Shown here piece after piece: positions 35,200-44,098 of a stretch of 64,000 bases of DNA (the stretch's first letter is position 1; each line of letters starts with the position of its first letter). Origin of the DNA: Methylorubrum suomiense. Lineage in GTDB: Bacteria > Pseudomonadota > Alphaproteobacteria > Rhizobiales > Beijerinckiaceae. The position numbers and the translations under genes are program-made. Under the pieces are notes generated by a model. The model had not been told where the DNA came from. It saw nothing but the letters and a program-made list of their open reading frames with translations, and did no database searches. The stretch spans positions 62,001 to 126,000 of the forward strand of contig NZ_BPRE01000003.1 in assembly GCF_022179765.1 (NCBI RefSeq), read 5' to 3'.

Positions 35200-37971
35200 A
35201 TGAGCCCCTTGCCTGACGCCTCCGTCGCGGCCGGATTCGCCGAGAGGCGCGCCGCGCTCGCGCGCTACGGCATCCTCGACACGCTGCCCGAGCAGGATTT
35301 CGACGATGCGGTCGCCCTCGCCGCGCAGCTCTGCGCCGCGCCGACCGCCCTCGTCAGCCTCGTCACCGAGGACCGGCAATGGTTCAAGGCGCGGCTCGGG
35401 TTCAGCGCCCCCGAGACCGGCCTCGACCGCTCGGTCTGCTCCCACACGCTCGGCCTGCGCGACGTCCTCATCATCCCCGATCTCGCCGCGGATGACCGCA
35501 CCCGCACCAACCCTCTGGTCACGGGGGCGCCGGGGATGCGCTTCTACGCGGGCGCGCCGCTGATCACGCCCGAGAATGTCGCGATCGGAGCCCTGTGCGT
35601 GCTCGACGTGGTGCCCCGGCCCGAGGGCCTGAGCCCGGCCCAGAAGGCGGGACTGGCGGCGCTCGCTCGTTCGGTGATGACCAAGTTCGAGCTGCGCCGG
35701 GCGGCCCTGTCCCGCCGGGCGGAGATCGCCGCGCTGGCCGAGAGCGAGCTGCGCCTGCGGCTCGCCGTCGAGGCGACCGGCATCGGCACCTTCGACTACG
35801 ACCTCACCGCGAACACGCTGCGCTGGGACGGGCGCACCCGCGCCCTGTTCGGGGTCGGCCCGGACGTTCCGGTGAGCTACGAGGGCAGCTTCCTGCCGCG
35901 CATTCACCCCGAGGACCGGGCGCGGACCGACGCCGCCGTGCGCGCCGCCCTCGATCCCGACGGCCCCGGCCGGTTCGATTGCGAGTACCGCACGATCGCT
36001 TCCGACGGCACGGTGCTCCACCGCGTCGCCGCCCGCGGCGCCCTCGTCGCGGAGGAGGGCCGGGCGCTCCGCTTCGTCGGTACGGTGCGCGACGTGACCG
36101 CCCAGCGCGCCGCCCTGGGGGCGCTTGCCGCCACCGAGGAGCGGCTGCGGCTGGCCACCCGGGCCACCAACGACGCCATCTGGGACTGGGACCTCGTCGC
36201 GGACCACGTGATGTGGAACGAGGCGCTGGAGGTGGCCTATGGCTGGACGCCGGAGACGGTCGAGCCCACCGGCCGCTGGTGGCTCGACCGCATACACCCG
36301 GACGACCGGGCCCGGATCGAGGCCGATATCCGCTCCGTCATCGACGGGACCGGCCATGACTGGCGCCACGAATACCGGTTCCGCCGTCGGGACGGGACCT
36401 ATGCCGAGGTGTTCGACCGCGGCTCGATGGTGCGCGACGCCCGGGGAGAGCCCCTGCGGATGATCGGCGCCATGCTCGATCTGACCGAGCGCAACCGCGT
36501 CTCGGGCCAGCTCCGGGCGGTGTTCGAGGGCGCCAATGTCGGCATCGTCCAGATCGACCCGCGCACGCTGGTCGCGCTGGAGGTGAACGCCAAGCTCTGC
36601 ACGATCTGGGGCGCGGAGGAATCCGACATCGTCGGCCATTCGGTGGCGAAATGGACGCCGCTGGAGGATACGGACGAGCGCGACCGCCTGCACCGTCGGT
36701 TGGCGGCGGGCGAGATCATGCGCGAGACCCTGGAGAAGCGCTATCGCCGCAAGGACGGGCGCCTGATCTGGGGCCGCGTCAACCTCGTCTCGCAGGTGAA
36801 CGGCGACGCCCTGCTGACCACCGCGATGATCGAGGACATCACGGAGGAGAAGCGGGTCGAGACCCGCCAGCGGGCCCTGATCGAGCTCGGCGACCGCCTG
36901 CGCGATGCCTCCGACGCCGCCGAGGTCTCCGGCATCGCCGCCGCGATCCTCGGGCGCACGCTCGGCCTGTCGCGGGCGGGTTATTCCGCCATCGAGCCGG
37001 CCACCGGCCGGTTTCGGATCGAGCGCGACTGGACCGACGGGGCGTCGAGCCTCGCCGGCAGCCATCCCCTCGATCTCGTCCCGGCGACGATGGCGCGCCT
37101 GCGGCAGGGCGAGATCCTCGTGATCGCCGACGTCGCCGCCGATCCGGCCCTGGCGCCGGATGCGACGAGCTATGCCGGGCTCCTCACCCGCGCCCAGATC
37201 AAGGTGCCGCTGCTGCGCCGGAGCGAGCTCGTCGGCCTGCTCTTCGCCCATGCCGCCGAGCCCCGTACCTGGGAGCCGGGGGAGATCGGCTTCGTGCGGG
37301 AAGTGGCCGACCGGGTCTGGGCGACCCTGAGCCGGCTCCAGGCGGAGGAGCAGCAGCGCGTCCTCAACCGCGAGCTGAGCCACCGCCTCAAGAACACCCT
37401 GACCATGGCCCAGGCCATCGCCTCGCAGACCCTGCGCAACGTCACCGATGTCGGCTCGGTGAAGGAGGCGCTGGTGGCCCGCCTCGTGGCGCTCGGCAAG
37501 GCGCACGACATCCTGCTCTCGGGGGAGGGCGAGGGGGCGGGGCTGGAAGCGGTGCTCGCGGGTGCGCTCGCCATCCACGACGACGGCGAGCCCGACCGCA
37601 TCCGCCTGTCGGGGCCGGCGATCGAGGTCGGCCCCAAGGCCGCGCTGTCGCTCTCGCTGATGATCCACGAACTCGCCACCAACGCCGCCAAGTACGGCGC
37701 CTTCTCGGTGCCCGGCGGGCGCGTCGGCCTGGAATGGACCATCGAGACTGGGCCGGAGGGCAGGGCAGGCCCCGACGCCCTCGTCCGCATGGTCTGGACC
37801 GAGAGCGGCGGCCCCCCGGTCGCGGTGCCGTCGCGCAAGGGCTTCGGGTCGCGCCTGATCGAGCGCGGCCTGTCCGGGGCCGTCGGCGGCGAGACCCGGA
37901 CCGACTATGCGCCCGACGGCGTCGTCTGCCGCATCACCGCGCCGCTCGGGGGACTCCTCGAGAAGGAATGA
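35200..37971 (+). CDS. HWE-family sensor histidine kinase with GAF and PAS domains
   Basis: A 923-residue soluble kinase. Order: GAF-like domain (residues 20-165), PAS (about 185-300), PAS (305-425), PAS (430-550), a second GAF (560-700) and an HWE/HisKA_2 kinase core. The phospho-accepting His is in the H-box SHRLKNTLTMAQAI near residue 727, and the ATP-binding part shows MIHELATNAAKYGAFS, GLEWTIE (the W-x-E of HWE kinases) and GFGSRLIERGL. PAS/GAF domains suggest light, redox or small-ligand sensing. In alphaproteobacteria such kinases often feed the general stress response. A receiver gene follows after 99 bases. Confidence 0.9.
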   Translation: MSPLPDASVAAGFAERRAALARYGILDTLPEQDFDDAVALAAQLCAAPTALVSLVTEDRQWFKARLGFSAPETGLDRSVCSHTLGLRDVLIIPDLAADDRTRTNPLVTGAPGMRFYAGAPLITPENVAIGALCVLDVVPRPEGLSPAQKAGLAALARSVMTKFELRRAALSRRAEIAALAESELRLRLAVEATGIGTFDYDLTANTLRWDGRTRALFGVGPDVPVSYEGSFLPRIHPEDRARTDAAVRAALDPDGPGRFDCEYRTIASDGTVLHRVAARGALVAEEGRALRFVGTVRDVTAQRAALGALAATEERLRLATRATNDAIWDWDLVADHVMWNEALEVAYGWTPETVEPTGRWWLDRIHPDDRARIEADIRSVIDGTGHDWRHEYRFRRRDGTYAEVFDRGSMVRDARGEPLRMIGAMLDLTERNRVSGQLRAVFEGANVGIVQIDPRTLVALEVNAKLCTIWGAEESDIVGHSVAKWTPLEDTDERDRLHRRLAAGEIMRETLEKRYRRKDGRLIWGRVNLVSQVNGDALLTTAMIEDITEEKRVETRQRALIELGDRLRDASDAAEVSGIAAAILGRTLGLSRAGYSAIEPATGRFRIERDWTDGASSLAGSHPLDLVPATMARLRQGEILVIADVAADPALAPDATSYAGLLTRAQIKVPLLRRSELVGLLFAHAAEPRTWEPGEIGFVREVADRVWATLSRLQAEEQQRVLNRELSHRLKNTLTMAQAIASQTLRNVTDVGSVKEALVARLVALGKAHDILLSGEGEGAGLEAVLAGALAIHDDGEPDRIRLSGPAIEVGPKAALSLSLMIHELATNAAKYGAFSVPGGRVGLEWTIETGPEGRAGPDALVRMVWTESGGPPVAVPSRKGFGSRLIERGLSGAVGGETRTDYAPDGVVCRITAPLGGLLEKE

Positions 37972-38070
37972 GGGGCCCGGCGCCCCGGGCCGGCGCGGCA
38001 TTTCCACGCTCGCGCGGCAACGAACCGGCGTCTCGCCGCTTGTCGCAGGGATCCGGCCCGAGGAACCCCG

Positions 38071-38499
38071 ATGGACGAGACCGCCTCCCCTGCCGAATCC
38101 TCGCCCCGCGGTGACGGCGCGGGTCCGCTCGCCCTGATCGTCGAGGGCGATGCGATCCAGCGCATGGGAACGGTGGATTGCGTGGCGGCGGCGGGCTTCG
38201 CGGTGATCGAGGCGTGGAACGGCCCGACGGCCTTGCGCCAGATCGAGCGGCATCCCGACCTGCGCCTCGTCGTCATTGACGCCGACCTCGCCGATCCCGA
38301 CGGACGCTTCGCCCTGGTCCACACCGTGGCCCATCGCCGGCCCCGCCTCGTCCTCGTCGCGGTCTCGGCGGGTCCGGCACCGGAGCCGGACGCCCTCCCC
38401 CGCGCCGTGCGCTTCGCGGCCAAACCCCTGACGGCGGCGCTCGCGCAGGCGATCCGGGACGGGTTAGGGACATCCTCCGTCGCGCCCTCACCGCGCTGA
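38071..38499 (+). CDS. Single-domain response regulator with altered acidic pocket
   Basis: A 142-residue receiver-domain protein. The phospho-acceptor Asp is kept (VVIDADLADPDG), as are the Ser/Thr position (LVAVSAG) and the Lys before Pro (FAAKPL). In the N-terminal acidic pair the text reads ALIVEGDAIQ, so one of the usual adjacent acidic residues is replaced by Gly. It may work as a phosphate sink or shuttle for the upstream HWE kinase. Confidence 0.78.
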   Translation: MDETASPAESSPRGDGAGPLALIVEGDAIQRMGTVDCVAAAGFAVIEAWNGPTALRQIERHPDLRLVVIDADLADPDGRFALVHTVAHRRPRLVLVAVSAGPAPEPDALPRAVRFAAKPLTAALAQAIRDGLGTSSVAPSPR

Positions 38500-38566
38500 G
38501 GCGCCGGTTTCGGGGCGCCGGGCGGCACCAGAGACGGAACTCAGGACGTCCCCGGAGCGGATCCCC

Positions 38567-39088
38567 GTGATCGAAGTGACATCGTCGGCGGAGTGGCAGC
38601 CGTTGCGGGCGGCGGACATGGCGCGGGTCGACGCGATCGCGGGGCAGATCCATGCCGGTCTGCCGGAGCGGCCTGCGGTGCTGGCGGAGAAGCGCGACCT
38701 CTCCCCCGCCACCTGCCTGAAGCTCGTGCTCGACGGGTCCATCGTCGGATACGGGCTCGCTCACCCGTGGATCCTGCACGATGTGCCGCCGCTCGACGCA
38801 TTCCTGACCGCGCTGCCGCCATCGCCGAGCTGCCTCTACGTCCACGACGTCGCGATTCTTTCCGAAGCGCGCGGCCGGCAAGCCGCCGCCCACTACATCG
38901 CCAGCCTCACGGCGCAGGCGCGCGTCTTCGGGATCGCGCATCTCGCCTGCGTCTCGGTCTACGGCACCGTCGGATTGTGGGCGGGGCTCGGCTTCACGGT
39001 GCGGGACGATCCGGGTTTGCGGGCGAAGCTGTCGAGCTACGGCGACAGTGCCCGGTACATGACGGCGAGGATTCGAGAGACCGCCTGA
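38567..39088 (+). CDS. GNAT-family N-acetyltransferase
   Basis: A 173-residue acetyltransferase. The acetyl-CoA site region reads LYVHDVAILSEARGRQAAAHYI (an RGRQAA variant of the QxxGxG/A motif), followed by ACVSVYGTVGLWAGLGFTV, the usual GNAT C-terminal strand. The substrate is unknown. The start is a GTG at 38567 with GGAG about 11 bases upstream. Confidence 0.82.
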   Translation: MIEVTSSAEWQPLRAADMARVDAIAGQIHAGLPERPAVLAEKRDLSPATCLKLVLDGSIVGYGLAHPWILHDVPPLDAFLTALPPSPSCLYVHDVAILSEARGRQAAAHYIASLTAQARVFGIAHLACVSVYGTVGLWAGLGFTVRDDPGLRAKLSSYGDSARYMTARIRETA

Positions 39089-39104
39089 CCGGCTCGTCCC
39101 CCAA

Positions 39105-39232
39105 CCCCCTCATCCTGAGCTGCCCCTTGCCTCGGCAAGGGGCCTCGAAGGAGGGCTCCAACTCGCTGAGCGATCCCTTGGGCCCTCCTTCGAGGCGCCG
39201 CCTTCGGCTGCGCACTTCAGGATGAGGGGGGG
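39105..39232. repeat. Long palindromic repeat between convergent genes (copy 3)
   Basis: Left arm CCCCCTCATCCTGAG and inner GGCCTCGAAGGAGGG are matched by CCCTCCTTCGAGG (39183-39195) and TTCAGGATGAGGGGG at the right. Same family as 28431, with arms diverged by a few bases. It lies between the convergent GNAT and RND permease genes. Confidence 0.82.
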
Positions 39233-39264
39233 TAGGATGGCGCTGCGGTGAAGTCCCTCAAACG

Positions 39265-42200
39265 TCACTCCGCCGGGACCGGCCGCCCCTCCCCGCTCTC
39301 TGCCGTCTTCGCATCGCCCCGCAGCCGCTCGGCGGCGATGTAGAACACGGGCGTGACGAACAGGGTCAGGATGGTGGCCACCACGAGGCCGCCGATCACC
39401 ACCGTGCCCATGGAGAGCCGGGCGTTGGCGCCCGCCCCGCTGGCGATGGCGAGCGGCACGGCGCCGAGGATGAAGGCGAAGGAGGTCATCAGGATCGGGC
39501 GCATGCGCATCCGGGTGGCGTGCTTGGCCGCCTCCAGCGCGTCCTCGCCCTTGGCCCGCAATTCCTCGGCGAAGGACACGAGCAGGATCGAGTTCTTGGC
39601 GGCCAGTCCGACGAGGAGCAGCAGCCCGATCTGCCCGAACACGTCGAGGGGCATGTCGCGCAGGGCCAGGAAGCCGATCGCGCCGAAGATCGCGAGCGGC
39701 GTGGCGAGCAGGATCACGAGGGGCAGGCGCACCGATTCGTACTGCCCGGCGAGGAAGCAGAAGATCATGAACACGCCGAGCCCGAAGATGAGCGGCGCGA
39801 AGCTGCCGGCGATCTTCTCCTGGTAAGCCACCTCGGTCCACTCGATCGAGAAGTTGCGCGGCAATTCGGAGGACAGGCGCTCGACCGCCTCCAGGATCGT
39901 GCCGGAGGAGGAGGTCGGCTCGATGGTGATCGCTACCTCGATCGCCGGATAGGTGTTGTAGGACAGGACCGCCGTCGGTCCGGTGGTGAACTTCGCCTGG
40001 ACCAGCGAGCCGAGGCGCACCGGCTGCCCGTCGGCGTTCAGGACGGTCAGCGCCTCCAGATCCTGGAACACGCGGCGGCCCGAGGCCTCGCTCTGGACAT
40101 AGACCTGGTAGACGAAGCCGAAGCGGTTGAAGAGGTTGACGAAACTCGACCCGACATAGGTGCCGAGCGCCTCGAACAAGCGCGAGAGCGGCACGCCGAG
40201 CTGCTCGGCCTTGGCCCGGTCGATGTCGAGGCGGATCTGCGGCACGCCCCATTCGGTGGTCGGCGTCGCCCCGCTGACGCCGGGCAAAGCCTTGATCTTC
40301 TCGATGAACGCGTTGGCTGTCTTGGCGAGTCCGAGGCCGCCATTGCCGGAGCGGTCCTGGATTTCGAGCGTCAGGCCGCCGCGGCTGCCGAGGCCGGGGA
40401 GCGGCGAGGGATTGGCGATGCGCACCTGCCCGTCGGGATCGTGCTTGAAGCGCTCCTCCATGTCGCGGATCAGGTCGTTCACGGTCGTCGTGCGCTCGTC
40501 CCAGGGCTTCATCACCGGGATGTTGAAGCCGTAGAACGGGGCCACCGTGTCGGCGAGGAACGAGCGGCCGGACACGCCGATGGTGTGGTCGACGTCGTCG
40601 CGGGCGCGCAAGACCTCGCCGAAGCGGGCGTTCATCGCCTCGGTGCGCTGGACCGAGGCGCCGAGCGGCATCGCCACCTCGGCGTAGAGATAGCCCTGGT
40701 CCTCCTCCGGCACGAAGCCGGTCGGGCGCTGCATCAGGAGCAGCGCCGTCGCCCCGGCGAAGAGCGCGAAGACGACGAGCGTCAGCACGACGCGACGCGA
40801 CAGGAACCCGATCGACGCGACGATGAAGCCCGCAATCCGCTCCAGGGCGGTGTTGAACCAGTCGAGCGGGCGCTGCCACCACGGGCGGCGGTATCCGTGC
40901 TCGTGCGGGCGCAGCAGCAGCCCGCAGAGCGCCGGCGTCAGGGTGAGCGAGACGATCGCCGAGATCAGCACCGAGATCGCGATGGTGAGCGCGAATTGGT
41001 TGTAGAGCTGGCCGGTCAGCCCCGGGATGAAGGCCACCGGCACGAAGAGCGCCGCGAGCACCAGGGTCGTGGCGATGACCGGCCCGCCGACCTCGTTGAC
41101 GGCCGCCCGCGCGGCGGGCTTGGGGTCCTGCCCCTCCGCCATCAGCCGCTCGGTGTTCTCGACGACGATGATGGCGTCGTCCACCACCAGCCCCACCGCC
41201 AGCACGAGGCCGAGCAGGCTCAGGGTGTTGAAGGAGAAGCCGAGGAGCGCCATCGGCCCGAAGGTGCCGATCAGCGCCACCGGCACGGCGATGGTCGGGA
41301 TCAGCGTCGCGCGCCAGTTCTGGAGAAACAGATAGGTGACGACGGTGACGATCAAGATCGCCTCGATCAGCGTCCGCACCACCTCGTAGATCGCTTCCTT
41401 GACGAACTCGGTGGAATCGAGCGCGATCTTGTAGTGCAGACCCGGCGGAAACCGCTTGGCGAGATCCGCCATGGTCTCGCGCGTCCCGTTCATCACGTCG
41501 ACCGCATTGGCGTCGGGGTTCTGGAAGATGCCGAGCGTCGCCGCCTGCTTGCCGTCGAAGTTCGAGGTGACGCCGTATTGCTCGGATCCGAGCTCCACCC
41601 GGCCGACATCGGCGACGCGCACCACCGAGCCGTCGGCATTGGCCCGCAGGACGATGTTGGCGAATTCCTCCGGCTTCACCAGCCGGCCCTTGGTGACGAG
41701 TTGCAGCTCGAAGGGCGTCGCCCGGTCCATCGGCAGCTTGCCGAGCGAGCCGGTGGTCACCTGCGCGTTCTGCGCCTGGATCGCTTGGAGCACCGTCTCG
41801 GTCGCCATGCCGAGCGCTTCCATCCTGGCCGGGTCGAGCCAGACGCGCATGGCGTAGCGCATGTTCGAGAAGTTGAGGATGCGGCCCATGCCGGTGACCC
41901 GGCGCAGGGGCTTGATCACCTGGGTCTCGGCGTAATTGGCCAGGAACAGCTCGTCGAAGCCGGTGCCCTCGTCGGCGTAGAGCACGACGTTGCCGAGACG
42001 CTGGCGCGAGGACTTCTGGATTTCGAGACCTTGGTCGCGGACGGCCTGGGGCAGTTTGGCTTCCGCCCGGCTCGAGCGGGTCAGCACCTCGGCGGCGGCC
42101 GCGTCGAGATTCGAGCCGACTTCGAAGGTGGCGTCCACCGAGACGCTGCCATCGGCCGAGGAGGTCGACTGGATGTAGATGAGGCTCGGCGCCCCGTTGA

Positions 42201-42405
42201 TCTCCTGCTCCAGCGGGATCGCGATCGATTCGTAAGCCTGCTGGGCGGAGGCGCCCGGATAGGTCGCCTGGATGTTGACGACGGGGGGCGCGATCTCCGG
42301 ATATTGCGCCACCGGCAGGGTCAGCCCGGCGACGACGCCGATCGTCGTGATGATGATCGAGATCACCGCGGCGAGGATCGGCCGGTCGACGAACGTGGCG
42401 AACAT
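39265..42405 (-). CDS. RND efflux permease (AcrB/MexB-like), pump 2
   Basis: A 1046-residue tripartite-pump permease. Start ATG 42405 gives the classical N-terminus MFATFVDRPILA followed by helix 1; a longer frame to 42462 is unlikely. The proton-relay Asp pair is in GLVVDDAIIVVEN (helix 4). The two periplasmic halves start at VAQYPEIAPP and at RPTGFVPEEDQGY. Family length is normal. It is transcribed divergently from its probable adaptor gene, with 137 bases between. Confidence 0.93.
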   Translation of the reverse strand: MFATFVDRPILAAVISIIITTIGVVAGLTLPVAQYPEIAPPVVNIQATYPGASAQQAYESIAIPLEQEINGAPSLIYIQSTSSADGSVSVDATFEVGSNLDAAAAEVLTRSSRAEAKLPQAVRDQGLEIQKSSRQRLGNVVLYADEGTGFDELFLANYAETQVIKPLRRVTGMGRILNFSNMRYAMRVWLDPARMEALGMATETVLQAIQAQNAQVTTGSLGKLPMDRATPFELQLVTKGRLVKPEEFANIVLRANADGSVVRVADVGRVELGSEQYGVTSNFDGKQAATLGIFQNPDANAVDVMNGTRETMADLAKRFPPGLHYKIALDSTEFVKEAIYEVVRTLIEAILIVTVVTYLFLQNWRATLIPTIAVPVALIGTFGPMALLGFSFNTLSLLGLVLAVGLVVDDAIIVVENTERLMAEGQDPKPAARAAVNEVGGPVIATTLVLAALFVPVAFIPGLTGQLYNQFALTIAISVLISAIVSLTLTPALCGLLLRPHEHGYRRPWWQRPLDWFNTALERIAGFIVASIGFLSRRVVLTLVVFALFAGATALLLMQRPTGFVPEEDQGYLYAEVAMPLGASVQRTEAMNARFGEVLRARDDVDHTIGVSGRSFLADTVAPFYGFNIPVMKPWDERTTTVNDLIRDMEERFKHDPDGQVRIANPSPLPGLGSRGGLTLEIQDRSGNGGLGLAKTANAFIEKIKALPGVSGATPTTEWGVPQIRLDIDRAKAEQLGVPLSRLFEALGTYVGSSFVNLFNRFGFVYQVYVQSEASGRRVFQDLEALTVLNADGQPVRLGSLVQAKFTTGPTAVLSYNTYPAIEVAITIEPTSSSGTILEAVERLSSELPRNFSIEWTEVAYQEKIAGSFAPLIFGLGVFMIFCFLAGQYESVRLPLVILLATPLAIFGAIGFLALRDMPLDVFGQIGLLLLVGLAAKNSILLVSFAEELRAKGEDALEAAKHATRMRMRPILMTSFAFILGAVPLAIASGAGANARLSMGTVVIGGLVVATILTLFVTPVFYIAAERLRGDAKTAESGEGRPVPAE

Positions 42406-42542
42406 GGGCCGGGCGCGTCTCCGGAATTGTTTTGCACGAGGCAGCGAAGAGTCCGCGTGCAACGTCTTGGGCTTCAGCGTGTTCCCCCACCTGCCGCGCC
42501 GCCCCGTCGGGACGGGCCCGCGGCGCCGGGAAGGGGGGCTTC

Positions 42543-43748
42543 GTGCGGTCAGGCGTCGGTTTCGTCATCGCCGGCATCGTCATCGGGGCGATGGGGATCG
42601 CGGGCGGCGCGTGGTGGGGGATGGGCCGTCCGATCCCGGGCTTCCTCGCCCACCATCTCAAGGTGGATCAGCGCAACAAGGCCAAGCAGAAGGAGGAGCC
42701 GGCGCTCGCCGTGAAGGTGGTGCCGGCCGAGCAGGCCGAGGTTCCCGTCGCCTTCGAGTATACCGGCACCATCGTCTCGCCCCGCGACGCGGAACTCCAG
42801 GCGCGGGTGACCGGCATCGTGGTGGAGCGCGCCTTCGAGCCCGGCGGCCACGTCAAGAAGGGGCAGGTGCTGTTCCGCATCGATCCGCGGCCCTTCGAAG
42901 TGGCGCTGCAATCGGCGACCGCGCTCCGCGATCAGGCCAAGGCCACCCTCGACTTCGCCCAGGCCGAGGTGAACCGCACCGAGCAACTCGCCGACAAGGG
43001 CTTCGCCACCGAGCAGCGCGCCCAGCAGAACCAGTCGAACCTCGCCACCGCGACCGCCAAGCTCAACGAGGCGGAAGCCGCCATCGCCCGGCAGAAGCTC
43101 AACCTCGACTACGCGGTGATCCGCGCGCCGATCGACGGGCGCTCGTCGCTGTCGCTCACCAATATCGGCGACATGGTGATCGAGAATCAGACCCGCCTCG
43201 TCTCGGTGGTGCAGGTGAACCCGATCGACGTGCAGATGGCGCTCTCCTCCGAGGACGCGGAGGCCGTTCGGGTGGCGCTGGCCGAGAAGAGGGCCAAGGT
43301 CCAGCTCCTCGACGTGCAGCGCGAGCCCGTGCGCGAGGCCACGATCTATCGCCTCGACAACCGCTTCGATCCTCGCACCGGCCGCCGGCTGATCCAGGCG
43401 TGGCTCGACAATGCCGACGAGCGCTACCTGCCCGGCCGCTTCGTGCGCGCCCGCATCGAGGTCGGACGCCAGGAGCGGCTGCTGGTGCCGACCATCGCGC
43501 TGTCGGCCCAGCTCGACCAGCAGGTGGTCTGGACGGTGGACGACCAGAACACGGTTCACATGACCGCGATCGAGGTCGGGGATGCCTACGGCGACCGGAC
43601 CGCGGTGCTCAAGGGCCTCAAGCCCGGCACCCGGGTTGTGGTCGATCACCTCCAGAGCCTGAGCCAGAACCTGAAGGTCGAGCCGCGGGTGAGCGAGCCG
43701 GTGAAGGCCGTCGAGAACACGCCCGCCGCCGGCGAGGCGCGGCATTGA
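42543..43748 (+). CDS. RND periplasmic adaptor, pump 2
   Basis: A 401-residue membrane fusion protein from a GTG at 42543 (AAGGGGGG about 5 bases upstream). An N-terminal hydrophobic helix (VGFVIAGIVIGAMGIAGGAWW) anchors it. Then come the lipoyl half (QARVTGIVVERAFEPGGHVKKGQVLF), a helical hairpin with repeated Ala/Glu/Gln (120-190), and barrel domains (YLPGRFVRARIEV). It is divergent from the permease, so a shared regulatory region of 137 bases probably controls both. Confidence 0.92.
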   Translation: MRSGVGFVIAGIVIGAMGIAGGAWWGMGRPIPGFLAHHLKVDQRNKAKQKEEPALAVKVVPAEQAEVPVAFEYTGTIVSPRDAELQARVTGIVVERAFEPGGHVKKGQVLFRIDPRPFEVALQSATALRDQAKATLDFAQAEVNRTEQLADKGFATEQRAQQNQSNLATATAKLNEAEAAIARQKLNLDYAVIRAPIDGRSSLSLTNIGDMVIENQTRLVSVVQVNPIDVQMALSSEDAEAVRVALAEKRAKVQLLDVQREPVREATIYRLDNRFDPRTGRRLIQAWLDNADERYLPGRFVRARIEVGRQERLLVPTIALSAQLDQQVVWTVDDQNTVHMTAIEVGDAYGDRTAVLKGLKPGTRVVVDHLQSLSQNLKVEPRVSEPVKAVENTPAAGEARH

Positions 43749-43857
43749 TGCCGATCGTCAGGGGAGAGCGAGGTCCGGGTCTTGCGGCGCGGACCGCGCG
43801 CGCAGCCCCGGCCGTTCCCACCGGGACACGCGCGAGACCAGGAGCGAGACAGGGACG

Positions 43858-44085
43858 ATGACGCTTCTCACCATGCCGGCCTTGCATGCCCTCGTGTTCG
43901 TGCTGGGCTGCGCCCTGATCCATGCCGCCCGCGCCCATGCCGCGGCCCTGGCCCGCGTGCTGACCGAGGCGGTGCTGCTGCTCGCCATCCTTCTGCTGGT
44001 CAGCGCCGCCATCAACTCGGCGGTCGAGGCCACCCTCGGCGGGACCGGCCCCTACGATGGGATCGTGGCGCTGGACACGCCCTGA
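43858..44085 (+). CDS. Small membrane protein (75 aa)
   Basis: A 75-residue protein with two hydrophobic helices (about residues 6-24 and 34-56) and a short polar end. CAGGGACG lies just before the ATG as a weak ribosome site. No family is recognised. It is 109 bases after the adaptor gene on the same strand and might be part of that transcript. Confidence 0.6.
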   Translation: MTLLTMPALHALVFVLGCALIHAARAHAAALARVLTEAVLLLAILLLVSAAINSAVEATLGGTGPYDGIVALDTP

Positions 44086-44098
44086 GCCGGGTCGCGGG

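Noticed and set aside
35158..38334. A 1058-codon minus-strand open frame opposite the HWE kinase
   Set aside because: Composition is His/Arg/Gly-rich and shows no domain; the plus strand has clear GAF, PAS and kinase motifs.
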